Assembly: GCF_910578895.1 (NCBI RefSeq)
Contig: NZ_CAJTSC010000090.1
Span: 1 to 5,909 of the forward strand
Direction of reading: 5' to 3'
DNA length: 5,909 nucleotides
From: an uncultured Bacteroides sp.
Lineage (GTDB): Bacteria > Bacteroidota > Bacteroidia > Bacteroidales > Bacteroidaceae
A model generated the notes under the pieces. The model made no database searches, was not told the DNA's origin, and saw only the letters and a list, made by a program, of their open reading frames with translations. Below, piece by piece: positions 1-5,798 of this stretch. Numbering within the stretch: the stretch's first letter is position 1; each line of letters opens with the position of its first letter. The position numbers were made by a program, and so were the translations under genes.

Positions 1-215
1 AAGAAACAAGAAGACTTCACAACAGATATTATGGCAAAACCATGAGAAATGCTGTTCGTAAGCTTCGTGCTACTACAGACAAAGCTGAAGCAACAGCTAT
101 GTATCCTGGTATCACAAAGATGTTGGATAAGTTGGCTAAGACTAACGTAATCCACAAAAACAAAGCCAACAACTTGAAGTCGAAATTGGCAATTTATATC
201 AACAAGCTTGCTTAA
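1..215 (+). CDS. rpsT: 30S ribosomal protein S20 (3' part, start outside window)
   Basis: S20 is a small basic primary-binding protein of the 30S ribosomal subunit; it contacts 16S rRNA and helps subunit assembly in the cytoplasm. The window begins inside the gene. The first whole codon is at base 3, and 70 residues are visible before the TAA at 213-215. The fragment is rich in Lys and Arg, contains RNAVRKLR and ends with the S20 signature region IHKNKANNLKSKLA followed by IYINKLA. Bacteroides S20 is about 84 residues, so roughly the first 14 are missing on the left. No frameshift is seen. An intrinsic terminator follows 27 bases after the stop, so gyrB is a separate transcription unit although it lies on the same strand. 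The identification is firm; the promoter lies outside the window. Confidence 0.95.
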   Translation, partial: ETRRLHNRYYGKTMRNAVRKLRATTDKAEATAMYPGITKMLDKLAKTNVIHKNKANNLKSKLAIYINKLA

Positions 216-242
216 GTTGATAAGTATTACAAAATATATAAG

Positions 243-270
243 AAGCCGGATTTTTCAGTCCGGCTTTTTT
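243..270 (+). terminator. Rho-independent terminator of rpsT
   Basis: A perfect 8-bp stem, AAGCCGGA (243-250) with TCCGGCTT (259-266), encloses an 8-base loop. The right arm runs directly into a T run (265-270). It lies 27 bases after the rpsT stop and reads in the + direction. Confidence 0.92.
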
Positions 271-377
271 CTTGTATCCTCTTCTTTACCCTCCTCTCCT
301 GCCCTCTTGCCCTCTTGAAACAAATAAATCCTTACGGTGCTAAAAAAGCTGTAAACAGCCCAAATTTATCAAAGCGG
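271..377. other. rpsT-gyrB intergenic spacer with pyrimidine-rich tract
   Basis: This stretch lies between the rpsT terminator and the gyrB promoter and contains no gene. Bases 277-316 are almost all pyrimidine on the + strand and end in a perfect tandem duplication of GCCCTCTT (301-308 and 309-316). A small inverted repeat, GCTG TAAA CAGC, lies at 348-359. No function is assigned. Confidence 0.5.
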
Positions 378-413
378 TTGACGTGTTATATCAAGGATTT
401 TCACTATTTTTGC
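378..413 (+). promoter_or_regulatory. Predicted Bacteroides-type gyrB promoter
   Basis: TATTTTTGC at 405-413 matches the Bacteroidetes -7 consensus TAnnTTTGC at every fixed position. A TTG at 378-380 could be the -33 element, but the 24-base spacer is longer than the usual 19-21, so the -33 assignment is weak. Transcription would start near 417-420, giving gyrB a leader of about 25 bases. The gyrB start has no strong Shine-Dalgarno sequence, only AAGAGA about seven bases upstream. Confidence 0.65.
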
Positions 414-442
414 TCTGTTATTACAATAAGAGATATTAGATT

Positions 443-2404
443 ATGACTGAAGAAGAAAAGATAAACGGCGAAAGTAATTATTCGGCGAGTAACATCCAGG
501 TACTGGAAGGTTTAGAGGCTGTACGCAAGCGCCCTGCCATGTATATCGGCGACATCAGTATCAAGGGACTTCATCACTTGGTTTACGAAGTTGTGGACAA
601 CTCAATCGACGAAGCGCTCGCCGGTTATTGCGACCACATCGAGGTTACCATCAACGAAGACAACTCGATTACCGTACAAGATAACGGACGCGGTATTCCG
701 GTAGACTTTCACGAAAAAGAGCAGAAATCGGCTCTCGAAGTTGTTATGACCGTGTTGCATGCCGGTGGTAAATTCGACAAGGGTTCTTATAAGGTTTCCG
801 GCGGTCTGCACGGTGTCGGCGTATCTTGTGTGAACGCGCTGTCCACACACATGACGACCCAAGTTTTCCGCAACGGAAAAATCTATCAGCAGGAATATGA
901 ATGCGGGCATCCGCTATATTCGGTAAAGGAAGTGGGCACTACCGACATTACGGGTACGCGCCAACAGTTCTGGCCGGACGGCAGCATCTTTACCGAAACA
1001 ATCTACAGTTACGATATTTTGGCAACCCGCATGCGCGAGCTTGCCTATCTGAATGCCGGAATCAAGATTACATTGACCGACCTCCGTTTAAAAGAGGAAG
1101 ACGGAAACTTCAAGCAAGAAGTTTTCTATTCGGAAGAGGGCTTGAAGGAGTTCGTACGTTACATTGATTCTTCCCGCGAACACTTGGTGAACGATGTCAT
1201 CTACATCAATACCGAAAAGCAGGGCACGCCGGTAGAGGTAGCCATCATGTACAATACTTCCTACAGCGAGAACATCCACTCTTATGTAAACAACATCAAT
1301 ACCATCGAAGGTGGTACCCACCTGGCAGGTTTCCGCCGTGCACTGACCCGTACATTGAAGAAATATGCCGAGGACAACAAGATGCTGGAAAAGGCGAAAG
1401 TAGAGATTTCCGGTGACGACTTCCGCGAAGGGTTGACCGCAGTTATCTCTATCAAGGTGTCCGAACCTCAGTTTGAAGGACAAACCAAAACCAAACTCGG
1501 CAACAACGAGGTGATGGGAGCCGTAGACCAAGCCGTGGGCGAAGCCCTCTCCTACTATCTGGAAGAGCACCCCAAAGAGTCCAAAGTGATTGTTGACAAG
1601 GTGATACTGGCAGCACAGGCACGCGTGGCAGCACGCAAGGCACGTGAGTCCGTACAGCGCAAATCACCGATGTCGGGCGGCGGTATGCCGGGCAAACTGG
1701 CGGATTGCTCCAGCAAAGATCCGGAAGAATGCGAATTGTTCCTTGTCGAGGGTGACTCGGCAGGCGGTTCTGCCAAACAAGGGCGCAACCGCGCTTTCCA
1801 GGCTATCCTGCCGCTCCGTGGTAAGATTTTGAACGTAGAGAAAGCCATGTGGCACAAGGCATTCGAAAGCGATGAAGTAAACAACATCATCCAGGCCTTG
1901 GGCATCCGCTTCGGCGTAGACAGTGAAGACAGCAAAGAAGCCAACATAGATAAGCTGCGTTACAAGAAGGTGATTATCATGACCGATGCCGACGTCGATG
2001 GTTCACACATCGACACGCTGATTATGACGCTCTTCTTCCGTTACTTCCCGCAGGTGATACAGCAGGGCTACCTGTACATCGCCACTCCCCCGCTCTACCT
2101 CTGCACCAAAGGCAAAGTGAAAGAGTACTGCTGGACAGACCAACAACGCCAGAAGTTTATCGACACGTATGGCGGCGGTTCGGAAAACGCAATCCATACC
2201 CAACGCTACAAAGGTTTGGGTGAAATGAACCCGGAACAGTTGTGGGAAACAACCATGAACCCGGAAAACCGCATGTTGAAACAAGTGCATCTTGAAAATG
2301 CAGCCGAAGCCGACTACACGTTCTCCATGCTGATGGGTGAAGACGTAGGTCCGCGCCGCGACTTTATCGAGAAGAATGCAACGTATGCAAACATAGACGC
2401 TTAA
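443..2404 (+). CDS. gyrB: DNA gyrase subunit B
   Basis: ATPase subunit of the type II topoisomerase that introduces negative supercoils as a GyrA2GyrB2 tetramer in the cytoplasm. At 653 residues it is the short form without the large insertion of E. coli GyrB. The N-terminal GHKL ATPase domain covers about residues 20-225: catalytic-base Glu49 and Mg-binding Asn53 in EVVDNSIDEA, Asp80 in DNGRGIP, the glycine-rich lid GGLHGVGVSCVNALS (120-134), and Arg143 and Thr172 matching the E. coli coumarin-contact residues R136 and T165. The transducer domain follows, with the ATP-sensing QTK loop (Lys349). The TOPRIM domain has EGDSAGGSAKQGRNR (Glu436) and DADVDG (Asp515, 517, 519). The C-terminal part has RYKGLGEMNPEQLW (588-601), typical of GyrB. 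Asp438 and Arg459 fill the positions of E. coli quinolone sites D426 and K447; Arg there is a common wild-type state. The ATG at 443 fits the family N-terminus. Bacteroides ParE is the alternative, but QLWETTMNPE and the overall sequence favour GyrB. All key residues are intact. Confidence 0.97.
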   Translation: MTEEEKINGESNYSASNIQVLEGLEAVRKRPAMYIGDISIKGLHHLVYEVVDNSIDEALAGYCDHIEVTINEDNSITVQDNGRGIPVDFHEKEQKSALEVVMTVLHAGGKFDKGSYKVSGGLHGVGVSCVNALSTHMTTQVFRNGKIYQQEYECGHPLYSVKEVGTTDITGTRQQFWPDGSIFTETIYSYDILATRMRELAYLNAGIKITLTDLRLKEEDGNFKQEVFYSEEGLKEFVRYIDSSREHLVNDVIYINTEKQGTPVEVAIMYNTSYSENIHSYVNNINTIEGGTHLAGFRRALTRTLKKYAEDNKMLEKAKVEISGDDFREGLTAVISIKVSEPQFEGQTKTKLGNNEVMGAVDQAVGEALSYYLEEHPKESKVIVDKVILAAQARVAARKARESVQRKSPMSGGGMPGKLADCSSKDPEECELFLVEGDSAGGSAKQGRNRAFQAILPLRGKILNVEKAMWHKAFESDEVNNIIQALGIRFGVDSEDSKEANIDKLRYKKVIIMTDADVDGSHIDTLIMTLFFRYFPQVIQQGYLYIATPPLYLCTKGKVKEYCWTDQQRQKFIDTYGGGSENAIHTQRYKGLGEMNPEQLWETTMNPENRMLKQVHLENAAEADYTFSMLMGEDVGPRRDFIEKNATYANIDA

Positions 2405-2443
2405 ACAATAATTCAATAACCAACCTCACATCTTACAACGAAG

Positions 2444-2490
2444 AAGCTCCGGACAAGCAGGACAATCCTGCCGACCGGAGCTTTTCTTAT
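2444..2490 (+). terminator. Intrinsic terminator of gyrB, possibly bidirectional
   Basis: A 9-bp perfect outer stem, AAGCTCCGG (2444-2452) with CCGGAGCTT (2475-2483), contains a second perfect hairpin, GCAGGA (2457-2462) with TCCTGC (2466-2471). The + strand tail is TTTTCTTAT. The stem begins 39 bases after the gyrB stop. Read on the minus strand, the same hairpin is followed by CTTCTTCGTTGT, a weaker T-rich tail, so it may also stop transcripts arriving from the convergent DUF3109 gene. Confidence 0.88.
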
Positions 2491-2555
2491 ATCAAGGTCT
2501 CCCAAACGGATCATGCACTATCTTTCCAGACACGTCTTCAATTAATCATATAATT

Positions 2556-2605
2556 CGCGTAGTCCGTACCTGAGAAACAAGCGCAAAGACTACAGCGTAT
2601 TTTTC
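2556..2605 (+). terminator. Possible second + strand terminator in the convergent gap
   Basis: CGCGTAGTC (2556-2564) can pair with GACTAC-A-GCG (2588-2597) as a 9-bp stem with one bulged A, closing a 23-base loop. It is followed by TATTTTTCTTAT, so it has + strand terminator polarity. It could be a backup for gyrB or the end of a small transcript. The long loop and the bulge make this tentative. Confidence 0.35.
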
Positions 2606-2633
2606 TTATGATTACCGCATAACCATTTCCTTC

Positions 2634-3215
2634 CTATATCATCCCCTGCTTCTTCAGCTCCTCGGCTGCCAGTTCCAGCTCGGCATACCAGTCCTCGCCG
2701 AACTTACGTATCAAAGGCTCTTTCAGAAACTTATATACAGCGACATCCTCTTTCTGTCCTAACAACACAGCCGCCTTGCAGACATCCCAACGATGATAGT
2801 TCACCGCCTTATAAGGACCGTAATCGCCCACCCGGATGGGATAAAGATGACAGGACACAGGCTTATAAAAATCCGTCTTGCCTTCGCGGAAAGCTTTCTC
2901 GATGGCGCAATAGCAACAACCTTTATCGTCATAGCAAGTAAAGACACAATCCTTATTATTGACAATGGAAGTCACCAAATCGCCTTCCTCGTCCGTGTAT
3001 ACCACGCCCTGCGCATCTATCACGGCACGCGCTTCCGGCGAAAGCTCCTCCCAAATCACAGGGAGCACCTCTTCCAGCTTCGCTATCTCCTCAAATTCCA
3101 CCGGAGCACCGGCATCGCCCTCAATGCAACACTCGCCTTTACAAGCATCCAGGTTGCAAAGAAACTTCTCGCGCAGCACATCGAGACTTACAACCGTATC
3201 ATCAATCTGTATCAT
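2634..3215 (-). CDS. DUF3109 family cysteine-rich protein, possible metal-cluster protein
   Basis: Predicted cytoplasmic protein of 193 residues with no signal peptide or membrane segment. I recognise it as the DUF3109 family common in Bacteroidetes; its biochemical role is not known. It has eleven cysteines: C20, C25, C29 and C30 in an N-terminal CNLDACKGECC block, then C90, C94, C100, C101 and C103, followed by KPVSCHLYPIRV (C122) and C146 in HRWDVC. The order (Cys block ending in CC, then GxCxF, then KPxxCxxYP) resembles the putative zinc- or iron-chelating CxxCxxCC (YkgJ-type) family, so an Fe-S or zinc site is a fair inference but not shown. The ATG at 3213-3215 gives the family-like N-terminus MIQIDDTVVSLDV. 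It starts 13 bases after the lipoprotein stop on the same strand, so cotranscription is likely; a -7-like site at 3238-3245 might also drive it. It is convergent with gyrB. Family call fairly sure, function unknown. Confidence 0.85.
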   Translation of the reverse strand: MIQIDDTVVSLDVLREKFLCNLDACKGECCIEGDAGAPVEFEEIAKLEEVLPVIWEELSPEARAVIDAQGVVYTDEEGDLVTSIVNNKDCVFTCYDDKGCCYCAIEKAFREGKTDFYKPVSCHLYPIRVGDYGPYKAVNYHRWDVCKAAVLLGQKEDVAVYKFLKEPLIRKFGEDWYAELELAAEELKKQGMI

Positions 3216-3228
3216 TTCGTATATTTTT

Positions 3229-3876
3229 CTAATTGTCCAAATCTATCACATAACAGTCATCCACATAAAAAGTAGTACCTGCATAGCTATGAATTTCAAA
3301 AACAAAATAATTTGCAATTGCCGGAACTCTTATTGAATAATCAAAAGACTTCCATTCTCCTACAGTATCAGAAAAACCGGGAACTCCATAACCGCCCCCT
3401 CTTATGATATCCAATGTGTTCTTATCATAAAAAGTAGCCAAGACACTGTTTGAAATATTAGAAGAAGCATTCTGACGGAAATAGCAATACATCCTCGCTC
3501 CATTACCCGATTCTCCATCCATCAGATAATGATGGGCAATCCTGATACGATGTCCAGGCGTTACAGGCACCTTTTGGCTGACAAATGCAGTAATCCCCTT
3601 CTGCGGAGAACATAATTTGGCAGAAGCAATACCTTCATAAACAATCTTACGTTCCTCAAACACGCTTCCCTGATGCGAACGAAGAGACCATCCGCAGAGA
3701 TAATCTACCTGTCCCACAGAATACCCTTCCCATTTTTCACAATTACCATTGACTAACAAATTCATGATTTGTGTCGATTTGTCCGGTATAGATTCCGCAT
3801 CCTCCTCTATCTCTTTCACACAAGAAGAACCGAAAAGAGCCCAAAAACAGAAAAGGAGACAACAGGAATAACGCAT
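3229..3876 (-). CDS. Predicted surface or periplasmic lipoprotein with jelly-roll-like domain
   Basis: A 215-residue protein with no family I can name. Residues 1-19 form a short lipoprotein signal: one Arg, a hydrophobic core, and a terminal LFGSSC with Cys19 as the probable lipidated residue. The lipobox is slightly atypical, with Gly at -3. The mature protein starts CVKEIEEDAE; acidic residues just after the Cys recall the lipoprotein export signal of Bacteroidetes, so surface exposure is possible. The rest (about 38-215) has the layout of a galactose-binding or CBM4/9-like beta-sandwich: NLLVNGNCEKW at the start, VSQKVPVTPGHRIRIAHHY in the middle, GEWKSFDYSIRVPA, and a closing FYVDDCYVIDL. 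Ligand unknown. The gene lies 85 bases after gpmI and 13 before DUF3109, all minus strand. Its DNA is clearly A+T-richer than the neighbours: hand counts of two 60-base rows (3301-3360, 3601-3660) give 32% and 38% GC, against 50% for a gpmI row (4681-4740). The ATG at 3876 is preferred because it directly precedes the signal peptide. No frameshift seen. Confidence 0.8.
   Translation of the reverse strand: MRYSCCLLFCFWALFGSSCVKEIEEDAESIPDKSTQIMNLLVNGNCEKWEGYSVGQVDYLCGWSLRSHQGSVFEERKIVYEGIASAKLCSPQKGITAFVSQKVPVTPGHRIRIAHHYLMDGESGNGARMYCYFRQNASSNISNSVLATFYDKNTLDIIRGGGYGVPGFSDTVGEWKSFDYSIRVPAIANYFVFEIHSYAGTTFYVDDCYVIDLDN
3238..3269 (-). promoter_or_regulatory. Candidate internal promoter for the DUF3109 gene
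   Basis: On the minus strand TAGATTTG (3238-3245) matches the Bacteroidetes -7 element TAnnTTTG. A TTTA (3266-3269), one base off the -33 TTTG, stands 20 bases upstream. Transcription would begin near 3231, about 15 bases before the DUF3109 ATG. The site overlaps lipoprotein codons for the VIDLDN tail, so chance is a real alternative. Confidence 0.3.
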
Positions 3877-3903
3877 AGAGTACTATAAAAGAATAGAGTG
3901 CAT

Positions 3904-3935
3904 CAAAACCACAATAGTCGCCTATCAAGTTTCAA
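3904..3935 (-). promoter_or_regulatory. Candidate promoter of the lipoprotein gene
   Basis: On the minus strand TTG (3933-3935) is followed, after a 21-base spacer, by TGGTTTTG (3904-3911), one mismatch from the -7 consensus TAnnTTTG. The spacing fits Bacteroides promoters. The predicted start, near 3898, gives a leader of about 20 bases. A 7-bp inverted repeat, TAGAGTG (3894-3900) and CACTCTA (3938-3944), flanks the site. No terminator is visible between gpmI and this gene, so readthrough from gpmI could also contribute. Confidence 0.35.
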
Positions 3936-3961
3936 CACACTCTACTTAAATTCTGAAAACT

Positions 3962-5476
3962 TTACTTTATCAAGTTCTTGCCTGTCATCTCCTCCGGCTG
4001 TTCCATGCCCAGGATATACAGGATAGAAGGAGCCACATCCGCCAATACGCCGTTTTCCACCTTGGCATCCTTGTTTGCCGTTACATAAACGAACGGAACA
4101 GGATTCAGCGAGTGAGCCGTATTCGGAGTGCCGTCCTCGTTCAGGGCATGGTCGGCATTGCCGTGGTCGGCAATGATGATTACCTCATAATCGTTGGCTT
4201 TGGCAGCCTCCACCGTATCTTTCACACACTCGTCGATTGCCTTTACAGCCTTCTCGATGGCTTCGTAGATACCCGTATGGCCCACCATGTCACCGTTCGC
4301 GTAGTTCACTACGATAAAGTCGAACTTCTTGGTGTTGATAGCCTCAACCAGTTTGTCCTTTACTTCGTAAGCACTCATTTCCGGCTTCAGGTCATACGTG
4401 GCAACCTTCGGCGACGGAACGAGAATACGCTCTTCCGCATCGTACGGAGTTTCGCGACCGCCATTGAAGAAGAATGTCACGTGAGCATACTTCTCCGTCT
4501 CGGCAATGTGGAGCTGTGTCTTGCCGTTGGCAGCCAGATATTCGCCCAACGTGTTCTGCACGTTCTCCTTATCGAAGAGGATATGCACGCCTTTGAAAGA
4601 AGCATCGTACGGAGTCATGCAATAGTATTGCAAGCCGGGGATAGTGTGCATGCCCTGTTCCGGCATGTCCTGCTGCGTCAGAACGACAGTCAGCTCTTTG
4701 GCGCGGTCGTTACGGTAGTTGAAGAAGATAACGACATCACCCTCCTTGACAGTACCGTCGCAGTTGGCGTTTACAATCGGCTTGATGAACTCGTCGGTCA
4801 CGCCCTCATCGTAAGACTCCTGCATAGCCTGAACCATATCAGCTGCCGCCTTGCCCTCACCGTTCACCAACAGGTCGTAAGCCACCTTCACACGTTCCCA
4901 ACGCTTGTCGCGGTCCATGGCATAGAAACGACCTACGATAGAAGCAATCTTGCCGGCAGACTGTTCGCAATGCGCCGTCAGCTGTTCGATAAAACCCTTG
5001 CCGCTCTTCGGGTCCGTGTCACGGCCGTCCATGAAGCAGTGGATAAATGTATTCTCAATGCCATACTCCTTTGAGATATCGCAGAGTTTGAACAGATGGT
5101 CGAAAGAGCTGTGCACACCGCCGTTGCTGGTCAGTCCCATGAAGTGGATGTTCTTTCCATACTCCTTGGCATAAGAAAAAGCGGCAACGATTTCCTTGTT
5201 CTTCAAGATACTGCCATCGGCACAAGCGCGGTTAATCTTCACCAGGTCCTGATACACGATACGTCCCGCACCGATATTGAGGTGACCCACTTCCGAGTTA
5301 CCCATCTGTCCGTCGGGCAGGCCGACATTCTCACCGCTCGCCTGCAACTCCGAGTGCGGGTAAGCAGCCAGCAGGCTGTCCCAATAAGGAGTGGGCGTGT
5401 TGAAAATCACATCATCTTTGCCTTGATCGCCGACACCCCAGCCATCAAGAATCATTAAAAGGGCTTTTTTGCTCAT
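3962..5476 (-). CDS. gpmI: 2,3-bisphosphoglycerate-independent phosphoglycerate mutase
   Basis: Glycolytic and gluconeogenic enzyme of the alkaline phosphatase superfamily. It interconverts 3- and 2-phosphoglycerate through a phosphoserine intermediate and needs two metal ions, usually Mn2+; it acts in the cytoplasm. At 504 residues it has near the usual length of about 510. The phosphatase domain is split around the transferase domain, as in the family. Visible catalytic residues by motif: Asp11 in ILDGWG, nucleophile Ser61 in GNSEVGH, His122 in GGVHS, Arg152 and Asp153 in MDGRDTDP, Arg183 and Arg189 in GRFYAMDRDKRWERV, Arg255 and Arg258 in NYRNDR, Lys329 in AETEKYAHVTFFFNGG, Asp396 and His400 in NGDMVGH, Asp437 and His438 in IADHGN, and His455 in NTAHS. 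All are present, so the enzyme should be active. MSKKALLMILDGWG is the normal N-terminus and supports the ATG at 5474-5476. Its likely promoter lies about 190 bases upstream, leaving a long leader. No terminator is seen in the 85 bases before the lipoprotein gene. Confidence 0.97.
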   Translation of the reverse strand: MSKKALLMILDGWGVGDQGKDDVIFNTPTPYWDSLLAAYPHSELQASGENVGLPDGQMGNSEVGHLNIGAGRIVYQDLVKINRACADGSILKNKEIVAAFSYAKEYGKNIHFMGLTSNGGVHSSFDHLFKLCDISKEYGIENTFIHCFMDGRDTDPKSGKGFIEQLTAHCEQSAGKIASIVGRFYAMDRDKRWERVKVAYDLLVNGEGKAAADMVQAMQESYDEGVTDEFIKPIVNANCDGTVKEGDVVIFFNYRNDRAKELTVVLTQQDMPEQGMHTIPGLQYYCMTPYDASFKGVHILFDKENVQNTLGEYLAANGKTQLHIAETEKYAHVTFFFNGGRETPYDAEERILVPSPKVATYDLKPEMSAYEVKDKLVEAINTKKFDFIVVNYANGDMVGHTGIYEAIEKAVKAIDECVKDTVEAAKANDYEVIIIADHGNADHALNEDGTPNTAHSLNPVPFVYVTANKDAKVENGVLADVAPSILYILGMEQPEEMTGKNLIK

Positions 5477-5657
5477 AATTCAGTATTGTTTTTAATTGTA
5501 CAAATCTCTTTCCTGCGGGGAAAAGGGGAAGATGTACGGACTATCCGCCGCGACGCTCCTACGGATATACCTTAAATGAAAGAAACAGAAAAGGTTCCAA
5601 GCGAAGCCAGCGGCACAACGGCACGCCAATCGGGGCTTTGGCACATCCACGTTTTCC
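5477..5657 (-). promoter_or_regulatory. Long 5' leader of gpmI with stem-loops
   Basis: If transcription starts near 5657 (from the -7 element at 5663-5671), the gpmI mRNA has a leader of about 180 bases. Two inverted repeats are visible: GCCAA (5625-5629) with TTGGC (5638-5642) around an 8-base loop, and TATCCG (5542-5547) with CGGATA (5562-5567) around a 14-base loop. A 24-codon reading frame lies at 5572-5646. I recognise no known riboswitch class and see no T-run terminator in the leader. A weaker -7-like GAGATTTG nearer the gene could give a shorter transcript, but it lacks a -33 match. Any regulatory role is inference. Confidence 0.4.
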
Positions 5658-5662
5658 CGCCT

Positions 5663-5695
5663 GCAAAGGTACAAAATAGCCGCCAAACTATTCCA
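5663..5695 (-). promoter_or_regulatory. Predicted Bacteroides-type gpmI promoter
   Basis: On the minus strand TACCTTTGC (5663-5671) is an exact match to the extended -7 consensus TAnnTTTGC, set in TTTTGTACCTTTGCA, a very typical Bacteroides context. Spaced 21 bases upstream is TGG (5693-5695), one mismatch from the -33 TTG. It is the best promoter candidate in the window. It points towards gpmI with no other gene between. Confidence 0.75.
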
Positions 5696-5730
5696 CTCCG
5701 AAAAGTAAAAATAACATTTGCCACACACGG

Positions 5731-5764
5731 CTTCATTTTCTCTCTTTCATTTTCCCTTTCATTT
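5731..5764. repeat. Three short TTCATTT repeats upstream of the gpmI promoter
   Basis: TTCATTT occurs three times, starting at 5732, 5746 and 5758, inside a pyrimidine-rich stretch (AAATGAA on the minus strand). The starts are 14 and 12 bases apart, so it is a loose cluster rather than an exact tandem array. It lies between the gpmI -33 region and the exact 17-base-period repeat. Confidence 0.5.
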
Positions 5765-5765
5765 G

Positions 5766-5798
5766 CTGACAATCTGTATTTTCTGACAATCTGTATTT
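5766..5798. repeat. Exact two-copy tandem repeat, 17-base period
   Basis: The 16-base sequence CTGACAATCTGTATTT occurs at 5766-5781 and again at 5783-5798, separated by one T, with no mismatch. It sits roughly 110-140 bases upstream of the predicted gpmI start site, directly followed by the 8-base palindrome CGGCGCCG (5801-5808). It may be a pair of protein-binding sites or a small recent duplication; the sequence alone does not decide. Confidence 0.9.

Noticed and set aside
341..360. Minus-strand hairpin GCTG/CAGC followed by TTTTTT, terminator-like
   Set aside because: The stem is only 4-5 bp and no minus-strand gene lies upstream that would need a terminator here.
361..368. Minus-strand TAAATTTG matching the -7 consensus
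   Set aside because: No -33 element at 19-21 bases and no minus-strand gene downstream; one or two chance matches are expected per strand in a window this size.
1088..1570. A 160-codon minus-strand frame inside gyrB
   Set aside because: It is a reverse-complement shadow of conserved GyrB codons, with no recognisable protein or start signals.
2793..3275. A 160-codon + strand frame overlapping DUF3109
   Set aside because: It is antisense to a gene with a clear family match and conserved cysteines, and has no independent coding evidence.
4112..5074. A 320-codon open frame on the + strand, antisense to gpmI
   Set aside because: It lies wholly inside the highly conserved gpmI gene, has no domain I recognise and no promoter, and its Val/Leu/His-rich sequence is what the complement of this coding DNA would give.
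5492..5728. A 78-codon minus-strand frame upstream of gpmI
   Set aside because: It runs across the strong gpmI promoter and its ATG precedes the predicted start site, so that transcript could not encode it; the product looks random.
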